This document shows positions 25,156 to 34,422 of a stretch of 64,000 nt of DNA, one piece after another (position 1 is the stretch's first letter; every line of letters begins with the position of its first letter). Source of the DNA: Williamsia muralis NBRC 105860 (GTDB lineage Bacteria; Actinomycetota; Actinomycetes; Mycobacteriales; Mycobacteriaceae); NCBI RefSeq assembly GCF_001598915.1, contig NZ_BDAP01000010.1:1-64000 (forward strand). Direction: 5' to 3'. The notes below the pieces were generated by a model that saw nothing but the letters and a program-made list of their open reading frames with translations, did not search any database and was not told where the DNA came from. Made by a program: the position numbers and the translations under genes.

Positions 25156-26376
25156 ATGAACAAAATCTTCGTAGGTGTTGATGTCGGCAAAGAGGTGCAC
25201 TGGGCATGTTGCCTCGACAGTGCGGGCGATATCCTCATGTCCCGCGGGGTTTTCAACGACGAGACCGATATCCGCGCTTTGATCAATGAGGTCGAAGTAC
25301 TGGGAGCGGGTGAGATCGCCTGGACAGTGGACCTGATCGCCGTTGAGGCATCGCTACTATTGGCCGTACTTCACGGATTCGACCACAAGGTCCGGTACCT
25401 GCCGGGTAGTGCTGTCCACCGGGCGTCAGCGGGGTACAGGGGCGAGGGCAAGACAGATGCCAAGGATGCGCGGGTGATCGCCGATCAGTCGCGGATGCGG
25501 AGCGACCTGGTTCAACTGCAGCCCGATGACACCCTGGTTCGCGAGATGCGCATCCTCATCACTCGGCGCGCCGATGTCGTGGCCGACCGGATACGAACCA
25601 TTAATCAACTCCGCCAGCAACTGACATCGGTGTGCCCGGCGTTGGAACGGGCGGCTAAGGTCGCCGATCATCACGGATGGCTCATTCTGCTGCGCCGCTA
25701 CCAGGACCCCAAAGCCATTCGGCGTGCTGGAGTATCGCGGTTAACAACGATGCTCACCAACGCGGGGCTACGAGCCACAACAGCACAGAAAATAGCCGAA
25801 GCTGCGGTGGGCGCAGCCAAAGCTCAAACCGTGAAGCTGCCCGCAGCTGACTTGGCCGCAGAGCTAGTCGCCGAATTGGCACAAGAGGTTTCACGACTCA
25901 ACGCTCTACTCACTGAGCTCGACGCCAAGATCGACGCCCGTTTCCGTCAACATCCGCTCGCTCATATCGTAATCAGCCTGCCCGGCATGGGACCTCGCCT
26001 GGGCGCCGAGTTCCTGGCCGCGATCGGAAACATCAACTCCTTCGCCTCAGCGAACCACCTCGCGTCCTACGCGGGACTGGCCCCGGTCTCTCACGATTCG
26101 GGAAAAGCCGTGGGACGACACCGCCGACCGCACCGATACAACCGTCAACTGCGACGAGTGATGTACCTGTCCGCCCTCAACAGCATCAGGTACTGCCCGG
26201 AGTCTAAGTTCTACTTCGAGAAAAAGAAGTCAGAAGGTAAACGCGGTACTAGCGCCGTCATGGCCCTCGCTCGCCGCCGCACCAACGTCCTGTGGGCCCT
26301 TATCCGGGACGATCGGAGCTGGACTCCCCGATCGCAACTTTCCGCGCCCCACCCAGCGACTGCAGCAGTCGCTTAG
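25156..26376 (+). mobile_element. IS110-family transposase (intact) with its element
   Basis: A complete 406-aa DEDD transposase/recombinase. The RuvC-like domain starts MNKIFVGVDVGKEVHWA and continues with the acidic/His region GKTDAKDARVIADQSR. A coiled-coil middle (about 130-270) leads to the transposase-20 domain with the catalytic serine region (LPGMGPRLGAEFLAAIG, then LASYAGLAPVSHDSGK) and the end YNRQLRRVMYLSA. No frameshift is seen, so the element may still move. It separates the DUF2637 gene from the methyltransferase-McrBC cassette. Element ends could not be set because IS110 lacks terminal inverted repeats. Confidence 0.92.
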
Positions 26377-26680
26377 TGCTTGGTACTACGGCCCCACTTC
26401 GTTGGTTCGGCGGAAGAACTCTGCAACGCAGTAAGATCCGAGTGCGTCGGAGAAGGACCGACGGTGTCAGTACCACCGCCTGTTTCGACACCGGATCGTG
26501 TTGCAGCTGGCGGGGACCTCGACATCGACCAAGGTCCGGGCAGACCTCTCGCGACGCGACTGGGACTTCCCTGCTGAAGTCCCGACTGCACCGTTGTCGG
26601 ACACACCACGGGAACGAGAAGGCGCGCCACGCCGAGCCCAATTAGATCTCTTGTCAGATCTACTTGTTAAGGTCCGTTGC
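26377..26680. promoter_or_regulatory. IS110 right flank and promoter of the methyltransferase
   Basis: About 300 bases without a convincing gene. A hairpin GGGACTTC-CCTGCT-GAAGTCCC lies at 26561-26582. AGATCT occurs twice (26644-26649, 26656-26661). A -10 box TAAGGT (26668-26673) sits 7 bases before ATG 26681, indicating a leaderless transcript. The repeated AGATCT flanking the promoter could be an autoregulatory site. Confidence 0.55.
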
Positions 26681-27517
26681 ATGACCGCCGCCGAACCGCT
26701 CCGTCCCGAGCTCGCTCCGCCGCCCCTACCTGTGGCAGACGGTGGATTCAAGACCATTTTGGCCGACCCCCCTTGGCGATTTACCAATCGCACGGGCAAG
26801 GTAGCCCCCGAGCATCGTCGCCTCGATCGATACTCGACCATGGACCTCGACGGGATCAAGGCTCTGCCCGTGGCCGACGTCGCCGCCAAGGACGCACATC
26901 TGTACCTCTGGGTGCCAAACGCACTTCTTCCTGAAGGGATGCAGGTTCTCGAAGCCTGGGGCTTTCGGTACGTGAGCAATGTCGTGTGGGCTAAACGCCG
27001 CAAAGACGGCGGACCAGATGGCCGGGGTGTCGGATTTTACTTCCGCAACGTCACCGAGTTGATCTTGTTCGGGGTCAAAGGGTCCATGCGAACGTTGGCC
27101 CCGGCCCGGAGCCAGGTCAACATGATCGAGACCAGAAAGCGAGAGCACTCGCGCAAACCCGACGAGCAGTACGGATTCATCGAAGCATGCTCACCGGGTC
27201 CGTACCTGGAGATGTTCGCCCGTCACCCTCAGCCGGGATGGACGGCTTGGGGCGACGAGTCGGAGGAGAACGCCACTCCGCGAGGACAGGTTCACAAGGG
27301 CTATGCCGGTGGCGAGATTGTGGCACCGGTGCGCAAGCACCAACGGCTCGCAGGTGAGGAACGCGAACTCGCAGCCAAGAAACTCCGCCAGGAATACGAA
27401 GCCGGTGCGAGCATCCGCGACCTTGCAGCTCAGACCGACTACTCGATACAACGGGTAAGGACCCTCCTCAAGATGACAGGCCCGCTCCGCGCGCGAGGTA
27501 AACACATCGAGCTGTGA
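26681..27517 (+). CDS. MT-A70 family adenine-N6 DNA methyltransferase
   Basis: A 278-aa methyltransferase with the catalytic motif DPPW at residues 29-32 right after the SAM-binding strand, then HLYLWVPN, GFRYVSNVVWAKR, FRNVTELILFGVKG and a C-terminal SPGPYLEMFAR typical of MT-A70 enzymes. After about residue 225 there is a short HTH tail (LRQEYEAGASIRDLAAQT). It should methylate adenine at N6 in DNA. The start is set by the leaderless promoter at 26668. It stands 115 bases before mcrB on the same strand, which suggests modification of self DNA in a restriction cassette. Confidence 0.86.
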   Translation: MTAAEPLRPELAPPPLPVADGGFKTILADPPWRFTNRTGKVAPEHRRLDRYSTMDLDGIKALPVADVAAKDAHLYLWVPNALLPEGMQVLEAWGFRYVSNVVWAKRRKDGGPDGRGVGFYFRNVTELILFGVKGSMRTLAPARSQVNMIETRKREHSRKPDEQYGFIEACSPGPYLEMFARHPQPGWTAWGDESEENATPRGQVHKGYAGGEIVAPVRKHQRLAGEERELAAKKLRQEYEAGASIRDLAAQTDYSIQRVRTLLKMTGPLRARGKHIEL

Positions 27518-27632
27518 CACCCAGCGTGAGCGACCCAATCGTCGTCTCTTGGGGCGACACGGCCACGGACACGTCCCCGCACTAGATGCTTATGGCCCCT
27601 GATCCGCTGGCTCACCTGGCACACTGACGACG

Positions 27633-29489
27633 ATGAGTCCAGTACCGACGGTTGGCAAAATTTCCTTCACGAAGTTCACCGCCCCTGAAGCAACGATGCT
27701 GAAGTTGGCGCAGGTCGAACCAGGAACGTCAACCGCACTCCAGGTGCAAGCAATACTGGAATCGGTCGCCGAGGGTTCCGTACCCGGGCCATTGTGGAAC
27801 GACCTGCTGGACTACGATCCACCATTGGCCTCACCACGTGCCGCTCCGGGGAACCAGCTCGCCGTCGACAACGAATTGCTTCGGGCTGCAAGGGAATCCG
27901 CCGACAGTCAGTACGTACTGTTCTGGGCCGCCTTGAACCTAGCCGATAAACGCCTAGACGAGATCACCCGTCTAATACTCACCGATTCAAACGGTCGATT
28001 CGACGCCGCTGCAGTCGACAGAACCGAGCTACAAAGACGCCTCACGCTTCATGCAAAAACGAGCGGGTTGAGCGATTTCCCCACCGATGACAAGTCGGTC
28101 ACCAACATTCTGAGCCTTCTCGAGCGGTGCCTGATTATCGTCCCCGAGAAGCGCGGCGGCTCGATTGTTGGCATCAAACAGGTGCTACCCACGCGCGGTG
28201 CAGCAAAATCACTCGTCACTCTTGTGCAACAACGACTTTCGCACCAATCAGTCGAGGCTGTGCCCGGCGGCGAAACGGATCTAGCTCTCGCGATTGGGGC
28301 CAACCGTTGGCTCGGACTCTCCCGGTCGGAGTTCATCGACGCGGTAACACAGGTCGATGCGACCCAGCAACCTCAATCCACACGCGCAGACCTCCCAGAC
28401 GGACTGAAAGAACTGGCAACACAGCTACGTCGTAAGCGTCAAGTCGTCCTCCAAGGCCCACCGGGGGCCGGAAAGACCTACGTCGCCCGACAGTACATTA
28501 CATGGGTCACGGCAGGCCGTGCCGAAGAAAGTAGGCTGCAGGCGATCATCGACGACTTGCCCGAAAATGAGCGCACCGTAGCCGGCATTACGACCGAGAT
28601 CATGCGACGCGGGCTCACGGCCGTATGGGACATCGTCCAATTTCACCCTGGCTATGACTACACGGACTTCGTACGAGCGCTGGTGGCAGAACCCCACGCG
28701 AACGGTGTGACCTTCACCCCGAGACACAAAATATTCAGCCTGGTCGCGGCCGTGGGCGTCGAGCTCCGGCGTAAGAACCACCCCGCCGAGCTGGTCCTCA
28801 TTCTCGATGAGATCAACCGCGGTGATATACCGAACATCTTCGGCGAGCTGCTCTATGCCTTGGAGTATCGAGACGAAGCGGTATCAACTTCCTACTCCAT
28901 CGATGGGGATGCATCAATCACTGTTCCTCAGAACGTCTCGATCATCGGGACGATGAATACAGCCGATCGCAGCATCGCCGTGATCGACTATGCACTCCGC
29001 CGCCGCTTCGTCTTTCTGGACATCGCCGCCACCGACGCTGCACTGCATTCCTACCCCTACGACGACGAATCCACACGAGCCGCAGCCCTTTACCTGGCAG
29101 ACCTCACCAGAGGAGCCTTGGCCGACGCCCCGACGGGATTGAAAGTCGGCCCGTCCTACTTCCTTGCGGCACGGGACGGAGTCGACACGTCGACACATGT
29201 GCTCGCCTCCCGCTACGTCTACGAGGTGCTTCCCTTGCTGACGGAATACGAAATGGAGGGCGAGCTCGATCCGACCGCCCTAGCCGACCTTCGTGAGCGC
29301 CTGGGAATATCGACCGTCGTTTCCCAACAAGATCAGGTCTCGCGCCTAGCCCAGCACTTGATCGACCGTTCTTCGGTCACGGACTCCACCGACGAAGACG
29401 AACTGGCGACAGAAGCACGGGTCGACACGACCGCCACCAGCGTTGCCGACAGCAGAATTACTGCAACCGACGAGCCCGCTGACCCGTGA
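27633..29489 (+). CDS. mcrB: McrB-type GTPase/AAA restriction motor
   Basis: A 618-aa AAA+ protein. Residues 1-265 form a non-AAA N-terminal part, probably the DNA-recognition domain, which I do not recognise as a known McrB specificity module. Walker A is GPPGAGKT (275-282), HPGYDYTDFVRALV (338-351) is the McrB-type motif, Walker B is LILDEINRGD (389-398), and the GTP-specific sensor is MNTADRS (441-447), followed by ALRRRF. In McrBC this ring translocates DNA using GTP and activates McrC. It overlaps mcrC by GTGA. Confidence 0.9.
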   Translation: MSPVPTVGKISFTKFTAPEATMLKLAQVEPGTSTALQVQAILESVAEGSVPGPLWNDLLDYDPPLASPRAAPGNQLAVDNELLRAARESADSQYVLFWAALNLADKRLDEITRLILTDSNGRFDAAAVDRTELQRRLTLHAKTSGLSDFPTDDKSVTNILSLLERCLIIVPEKRGGSIVGIKQVLPTRGAAKSLVTLVQQRLSHQSVEAVPGGETDLALAIGANRWLGLSRSEFIDAVTQVDATQQPQSTRADLPDGLKELATQLRRKRQVVLQGPPGAGKTYVARQYITWVTAGRAEESRLQAIIDDLPENERTVAGITTEIMRRGLTAVWDIVQFHPGYDYTDFVRALVAEPHANGVTFTPRHKIFSLVAAVGVELRRKNHPAELVLILDEINRGDIPNIFGELLYALEYRDEAVSTSYSIDGDASITVPQNVSIIGTMNTADRSIAVIDYALRRRFVFLDIAATDAALHSYPYDDESTRAAALYLADLTRGALADAPTGLKVGPSYFLAARDGVDTSTHVLASRYVYEVLPLLTEYEMEGELDPTALADLRERLGISTVVSQQDQVSRLAQHLIDRSSVTDSTDEDELATEARVDTTATSVADSRITATDEPADP

Positions 29490-30862
29490 CTCCAACACGC
29501 CCCATCGTCGTCCAAGAGCGGCAATCCACAACGATCGGGCCAGAACTGGCCAGCGCAGTCTCGACCAACTTCTGGAAGGCCGCCGACTGCAAAGTGCAAC
29601 GCGCGCCAGGAGACGCCGCTTGGACCGTGACCGCTGGTGACAGCACAGGCGTCATTCGCTCGATTGGCCGAAACCATGACGTGACATTGAATGTCACCGC
29701 CAAATTGCGCGGCGCAGACGTCTTCTTCCTAGCTGACTACGCTTTCGGTCAACGCCATGAACCACTGCGGATATTCGATTTCGACTCTCCCCTAGTGGAC
29801 GCCGTGCGTGACGACCCAACATCATGCCTCCTGATGTGGCACGCGCGCTCAATCAGTCAATTCGCATCACGGTGGCTTCGGCGGGACTACCGACGCCGTG
29901 ACCAAACGTTCAACGGCAAGATCAAGGGCCGCATCCTGGTCGACCAGTACGTCAAAAACTACCTGGCCGTCGGTGAGCCCAATACCGTTCCCTGCAGAAC
30001 GATCGAACGAACGCAAGATACCGCAAACAACCGGATTCTGAAGGCAGGACTGAGGTACATCGCAGCCCTCAGCCACCTACTCCCCGTACCAGCGGCAAGA
30101 AGAGCTGTCATGCAGCAGGTCGCGGCAACGCTACCCAAGTTCGCGCAGGTCTCAGATATCAACGTCACGCGCGCGGACATTCGCAGTATGTCGATGCGCG
30201 GACCCCAGCGGCACTACGGTCCCATTCTCCGAGCAACACTCGAGCTACTAGCACATAAATTCCTGACTGACCATCAAGGAGACACTGAGACTCAGTCGTT
30301 CATGTGGCAAATGCCTACGCTTTTTCAAGAATCTGTACGCGGTCTGATTTCGTCGTTTCCCGATATAGCTCTCGACACCGCACCACCTCCTCGGGCCACC
30401 ATCTACGACAACGACGGCGTAAAACTACGCTCGAGCATCGTCGACCCCGACTTGGTCATCAAGTCTGTGACCAGCGGAGCTCACGTCCTGCTCGATACGA
30501 AATACAAACAAGCTCTATCCCTAGACAGAGGAAGCTCATCGCCGTCTGCGGATGGCGAGGTGATCGACCTGCCCAACAAATTGAAAATCAAGGTGAGTCG
30601 CGCTGACGTGTATCAGGCGGTTGCCTACCGCAAACACGACAGATGGAGGGGCGCTCTCTCAGGGTTGCTCTACCCGGTATGCCTTGCACCTGGACAAAGC
30701 CTCCCACACCCCCTGCAAATCCGGGGTTTCGGCGAGGCAATCTACCTTGCCTTCGTCGATGTCGGTCCGCGAGCGAGCGCCAACATCGGGAAGTTCCACG
30801 AAACTCTGCGCGAACTGATGACTATTTCTCAACAGACCGGCCTCGACGCAGCGCACGTCTGA
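29486..30862 (+). CDS. mcrC: McrC-type restriction nuclease subunit
   Basis: A 458-aa protein beginning at GTG 29486 inside the mcrB stop. The N-terminal half is a beta-rich stalk that would contact the McrB ring (GRIL, TQDTANNRILKAGLRY). The C-terminal PD-(D/E)xK nuclease domain shows MPTLFQESV (Glu 282), VDPDLVI (Asp 322) and LLDTKYK (Asp 337, Lys 339), the core catalytic residues. Together with McrB it should cut DNA. The terminator at 30983 ends the unit. Confidence 0.9.
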   Translation: MTPTRPIVVQERQSTTIGPELASAVSTNFWKAADCKVQRAPGDAAWTVTAGDSTGVIRSIGRNHDVTLNVTAKLRGADVFFLADYAFGQRHEPLRIFDFDSPLVDAVRDDPTSCLLMWHARSISQFASRWLRRDYRRRDQTFNGKIKGRILVDQYVKNYLAVGEPNTVPCRTIERTQDTANNRILKAGLRYIAALSHLLPVPAARRAVMQQVAATLPKFAQVSDINVTRADIRSMSMRGPQRHYGPILRATLELLAHKFLTDHQGDTETQSFMWQMPTLFQESVRGLISSFPDIALDTAPPPRATIYDNDGVKLRSSIVDPDLVIKSVTSGAHVLLDTKYKQALSLDRGSSSPSADGEVIDLPNKLKIKVSRADVYQAVAYRKHDRWRGALSGLLYPVCLAPGQSLPHPLQIRGFGEAIYLAFVDVGPRASANIGKFHETLRELMTISQQTGLDAAHV

Positions 30863-30982
30863 CGCGCCACCACGCACGAACATCCGCCAAACGCGAGGCC
30901 TACACTGCAGCAGTCCTCCGCAGCACCCGCACGCCCGCATCAGGGAGTTGCGTTTCTGATTGAGACTCCAATCTGTGGTCGA

Positions 30983-31017
30983 GGCCCTGGCTAGTGCTGG
31001 AATCACTGGCCAGGGCC
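30983..31017. terminator. Terminator between mcrC and parB
   Basis: GGCCCTGGCTAGTG pairs with CACTGGCCAGGGCC (one G-T pair) around a 7-base loop between convergent genes. Confidence 0.72.
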
Positions 31018-31033
31018 GTCGTCTTTGCTGACG

Positions 31034-31510
31034 TTAGTTCTCTCTGGCTATGCGCATCTTTATCTGCCGCGCGAGGTCGGGATTGTCGAGAAGTTCGTCT
31101 ACCAGCGATTCCATGGCCTGCTGGGCAGTGACGCGAGCGAGCCCCAGCTCATCGGCCGTCCGGTTTAGCCACTCCCCCAGCTTGCTGTTTGTGGTCGGCG
31201 CCAGAACAACTGTCTTTTTGATGGCGGTCTGTCTTGGCGTTCGAACCGAGGGATCATCTGTTCGTTGCTCCGGCTTTGGATCGGCCCTTTGTGGCTGTTT
31301 TTGGCTCTTTGTCGGGGATGTGGCGTTCGGAGTGGTGGCTCGGCGAGGCTCGTCGGTAACCGCAGGGGCCGGCGCAGTGTCGCCCCCCGAGTCAGCGGTG
31401 ACGGGCGTCGCCGCCGTTGGGCCACCCTGGTTGGGACGGGTTTTGCTTTCGGCCGCCGCGCGCGCTGCGGTCGCTTGGGCGCGGAGTCGATCCGCGGCCG
31501 ACTGGCTCAT
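31034..31510 (-). CDS. ParB-like centromere-binding protein
   Basis: A 158-aa protein with a long flexible, Ala/Pro/Thr-rich N-terminal part (residues 1-95) and a compact C-terminal domain (KKTVVLAPTTNSKLGEWLNR, then VTAQQAMESLVDELL) with ribbon-helix-helix character: a short strand followed by two helices. This architecture fits the small RHH adaptor proteins encoded after ParA on low-copy plasmids. It starts at an ATGA overlap with parA. Its likely binding site is the 8-bp-phased array upstream of parA. Confidence 0.72.
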   Translation of the reverse strand: MSQSAADRLRAQATAARAAAESKTRPNQGGPTAATPVTADSGGDTAPAPAVTDEPRRATTPNATSPTKSQKQPQRADPKPEQRTDDPSVRTPRQTAIKKTVVLAPTTNSKLGEWLNRTADELGLARVTAQQAMESLVDELLDNPDLARQIKMRIAREN

Positions 31511-32142
31511 GCGACTTCACTTCCGGTCAGCGCAAAGAGTTCATTAGCTGCGTCTCCGTATGCCGTGTTAAGCGCGTTCGAGATCGGCGACCCGTACGCC
31601 TGGGCGAACCGCTCCAAGCGGCCTACCGTGGGCTTTAGGACCGGGAACCCGTCATCCTCAACTAGTTGCCGGAACGCCGCAGTCGATGCAGCGTTGGAGA
31701 CGGTCCTCGTGAAAAGTACAGCGAACAGCGGGCGGTCGCCGTCCCTCAAATCTGTGACCTCTTCGAGGAGCTGGGCCATGGCTGGCAAACGGCTGTACTC
31801 CATCTGGGTGGGCGCCATTGGGCACACGATGTGGGTGGCGAGCCGCGCTGCCGAGAGAACGATGCTGCGTTGTTCCTTCATTGGCGGGGTGTCGATCACG
31901 ACCACGTCATACTTTTCTCCAGCAATGCCTGGCAGTTGGCGGTGAAGGTTAGCGACGGGCATTCCGATGACGGGGAACGGCCAGTCCCCTGCTGCCTGCC
32001 AACTCAGCAATGATTCGTTCTCGCCGTCTGCGTCGACCCCGAGGACAGACATCCCAGCCTCGTGAAGTGCGTGGGCAAGGAAGGCCGCGGTTGTCGTCTT
32101 GGTTGAACCGCCCTTCAGATTGAGGACGCTTATTACCAACAT
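31507..32142 (-). CDS. parA: ParA partition ATPase
   Basis: A 211-aa Walker-type ATPase. ATG 32142 is chosen because AAGGA lies 7 bases upstream and the protein then begins at MLVISVLNLKGGSTKTTT, the deviant Walker A of ParA/MinD. Switch motifs VVIDTPP and MAPTQMEY follow. Its short length without an N-terminal HTH is the type Ib ParA form, in which ParB, not ParA, binds the centromere. Longer upstream frames would translate the repeat array and are rejected. Confidence 0.88.
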   Translation of the reverse strand: MLVISVLNLKGGSTKTTTAAFLAHALHEAGMSVLGVDADGENESLLSWQAAGDWPFPVIGMPVANLHRQLPGIAGEKYDVVVIDTPPMKEQRSIVLSAARLATHIVCPMAPTQMEYSRLPAMAQLLEEVTDLRDGDRPLFAVLFTRTVSNAASTAAFRQLVEDDGFPVLKPTVGRLERFAQAYGSPISNALNTAYGDAANELFALTGSEVA

Positions 32143-32489
32143 GCGCAAATCCTTATCTGCGGGAGTGCGGATATACGGAGTTACGTAGATCCGTTTCTGC
32201 GGGAATCCGGGTTCGCGTAGAGCCGCGTCTACGGGGCTACGCATATCCAAGTCTACGGGGATACGGGAATACGCACAACCGCAACTCCGCAACTCCGCAA
32301 TCCCGCATGAACGGGTGTACGTAGTCTCGCATCGCAATATCTGCGCATATGCGGAGATCCGTAGCCCCGCATCGCAGTATCTGCGCATATGCGGCGATCC
32401 GTAATACCGTGTCCCCGTATCTCCGTATCTCCGTACTGGCACGGTCACACAGAGTTACGTATTTGCGGGCCTACGTAGTTGCGGAGATG
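32140..32489. repeat. 8-bp-phased CG repeat array, probable partition centromere
   Basis: From 32144 to 32432 the dinucleotide CG occurs at every eighth base at 33 of 37 positions (missing only at 32152, 32248, 32336 and 32376). A second block, shifted by two bases, follows at 32442, 32458, 32466, 32474 and 32482. The units are degenerate octamers of about the form YNCGNANN, for example TCCGTATC. Within it, two 34-base segments starting at 32332 and 32372 are nearly identical direct repeats. It ends at the parA start codon. Contiguous short repeats are how RHH partition proteins recognise centromeres. Confidence 0.85.
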
Positions 32490-32797
32490 CAGACGGTTTG
32501 GGAGCCGCCATGCGGCTGGCCCACCTCACGGGCAGTGGCTCACGCATGAGCCACGCGTAAGCCGATTGCAACAGCTCATAACCCTGAGATAGCTCGATGT
32601 GGAACTAGGGGAGCGGGCCTCTCGCGCGGCCATGCCCCGATCGGGAAGACACGCCACAGTTTGCCGGCGTCGCACGAGCCATTGGGCGCGTGGGGCGGAT
32701 AGCCAATTTTGAGTGGCGGCGTCACGACAAGTCGGGGTGCGCGCCACCCGATCCACGCTCGTTCCCGGAGGCCGCGGGGAGAGGTTACGGTTACTTT
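32490..32797. promoter_or_regulatory. Intergenic region and leaderless promoter of the DUF3068 gene
   Basis: About 300 bases between the repeat array and the next rightward gene. No gene is seen. The -10 box TACGGT (32786-32791) lies 6 bases before GTG 32798, and no ribosome binding site is present. Confidence 0.55.
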
Positions 32798-33979
32798 GTG
32801 ATCAACATTCGGGGGAACCAGATCTCGTCGAGAGTCTTAGGACCATTGCTGCTCTTCCTAGGAACGCTACTGCTCACCACCGCCGTCGCAGTTCCGTTGG
32901 CGTTGGTACCGCGGCTCAAAGTCGTCCCCCTCGATCTGGACATCACTACTGTGGCTACCTCTAATCCTGCCGGGTTGACGTCCAATGACGAAGTGCCGGC
33001 GAGGGTCTTTGACCGATGCTCCGTCAATGAGCCGAAGCTACGGGTTTTCGATGCTCACCTCACGCAACAGCGCAGAACCGTCGCTATCGATCCCTCAGAC
33101 CAAGACCAGGTCACATTGCAGTCAGCGCAGACGGTGGTTATCGACCGGGTGCGTGACGACGCTGAGATCGTCGCCGTTGACCTTGGCGAGCAGGATGCGA
33201 AACGTCCTTGCGGCGACGGATTGCTCGCCTCGTCGGTCGACATAGTGTCGCTGGACAGACGGACCAGCGAACCGAATGGCCAGCTCCACCAGCTCCATAC
33301 CGTTCCAGTTCCAACTGGGGTGGAAGCGAAAGACTCTCTAGACACCTCAATCGATGCACCTCGCGACGGGTTCCAGTATCACTTCGGTTTCGACATTGAG
33401 CACGGTGGGACGTACCCCTATTACGACGTCAACTCCAGGTCGGACCAGCCTGCGCGATTCGTGGGGGAGACCACTATTAACGGGCTCCATGCGCTCGAGT
33501 TCGTGTCCGAGGTGCCGGAAGTAGATCAGACGCAGCTTGCGACGCCCAGCGGCTTCCCAGCACTTGGGTCATCGATCGAGATGCCTGCGAAATGGTGGGG
33601 GATAAGGGGACCAGGAGTCGATCCCGAAGAGAAGGTGCTGATGCACCGATACGGCACCGCCACCAGGCGCGTGTGGATCGAGCCCAAGACGGGGACGGTG
33701 CTCTATGGAAGCGAAGACCAGCACCAGTACTTCAAGTCGCCGGGCTGGGAGGATCCATCGCTCGCACAGCCGATTCGGGATTTCCGCGTCGATGCGCTGA
33801 ACACCACTATGTCGTGGACCGACAGCACTGTGGAGCAGCAGACGAGCAGGGCCGGCGAGTACATCGATCAACTTCGAATAGGCAACGTCATCGTTCCCTG
33901 GACGGCGGGAATTGTTGGTGCGGTCCTAGCAGGGGCCGGGGTCTTTTTGACCTTCCGCGCCGCACGTAGGCCCTCCTAG
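32798..33979 (+). CDS. DUF3068 membrane protein
   Basis: A 393-aa protein with an N-terminal membrane helix (about residues 12-38) and a C-terminal helix (about 365-387) enclosing a large beta-rich extracytoplasmic domain containing GFDIEHGGTYPYYDV, INGLHALEF and EPKTGTVLYG. This is the DUF3068 (PorA-family) pattern found throughout mycolate actinobacteria, where the proteins are cell-envelope associated but of unclear function. GTG 32798 is set by the leaderless promoter; a longer frame from 32690 has no start signal. Confidence 0.78.
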   Translation: MINIRGNQISSRVLGPLLLFLGTLLLTTAVAVPLALVPRLKVVPLDLDITTVATSNPAGLTSNDEVPARVFDRCSVNEPKLRVFDAHLTQQRRTVAIDPSDQDQVTLQSAQTVVIDRVRDDAEIVAVDLGEQDAKRPCGDGLLASSVDIVSLDRRTSEPNGQLHQLHTVPVPTGVEAKDSLDTSIDAPRDGFQYHFGFDIEHGGTYPYYDVNSRSDQPARFVGETTINGLHALEFVSEVPEVDQTQLATPSGFPALGSSIEMPAKWWGIRGPGVDPEEKVLMHRYGTATRRVWIEPKTGTVLYGSEDQHQYFKSPGWEDPSLAQPIRDFRVDALNTTMSWTDSTVEQQTSRAGEYIDQLRIGNVIVPWTAGIVGAVLAGAGVFLTFRAARRPS

Positions 33980-34014
33980 TTGGCTGCTGTACTGCCGCTC
34001 GCTCATGGGATCGG

Positions 34015-34020
34015 TACTGT
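34015..34020 (+). promoter_or_regulatory. Leaderless -10 box of the dehydratase pair
   Basis: TACTGT lies 6 bases before GTG 34027, and no ribosome binding site is visible. Confidence 0.6.
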
Positions 34021-34026
34021 ACTGGC

Positions 34027-34422
34027 GTGATTGAAGAGGGAATGAGCTTCAGCCCGGCCGAGGCGTATGAGGTGACCGATGCAGAGGTCCGCGCCTTCAG
34101 TGAGGTCCTAGGGCAGCCTGTCGGAGAGTTTGCGCCTCCCACTTTTGTGAACGCGGTGCTGGAGCCGGCAGTGCGTTTGCTGATCAACAGCGGCGTTTTC
34201 GACTCGGTGCCGGCGGCCGTACACAGTTCCGAGTCCGTCACCTACAGCCGACTCCTGAAAGTCGGCGACCTGGTGCGAACCCGACTCGACGTAACTGGTG
34301 TCCGCCAACGTTCGTCGGTCACTCAGTTCGACACTCTCGGAGTTCTGACCGCAGAAGATGGGACCGAGATCGCGCGGGTCAAGTCGACTCTGGCGTACGA
34401 AACATCGGAGGCGGCCGAATGA
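34027..34422 (+). CDS. MaoC/HadA-like dehydratase, N-terminal type subunit
   Basis: A 131-aa hot-dog-fold protein of the FAS1-type dehydratase N-terminal group (PPTFVNAVLEPA, then VHSSESVTYSRLLKVGD). It lacks the catalytic Asp/His motif, like HadA or HadC, the non-catalytic partners of HadB in mycobacterial FAS-II. It is translationally coupled by ATGA to the catalytic subunit, so the two probably form an (R)-hydroxyacyl dehydratase heterodimer acting on acyl-ACP or acyl-CoA. Confidence 0.8.
   Translation: MIEEGMSFSPAEAYEVTDAEVRAFSEVLGQPVGEFAPPTFVNAVLEPAVRLLINSGVFDSVPAAVHSSESVTYSRLLKVGDLVRTRLDVTGVRQRSSVTQFDTLGVLTAEDGTEIARVKSTLAYETSEAAE

Noticed and set aside
32330-32432. Possible CRISPR array from repeated TCTGCGCATATGCGG segments
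   Set aside because: There are only two near-identical copies at 40-base spacing with no unique spacers, all explained by the 8-bp-phased array.
32143-32448. N-terminal extension of ParA through the repeat region
   Set aside because: The extension is only the octamer array read as codons; the Walker A motif and ribosome binding site place the start at 32142.
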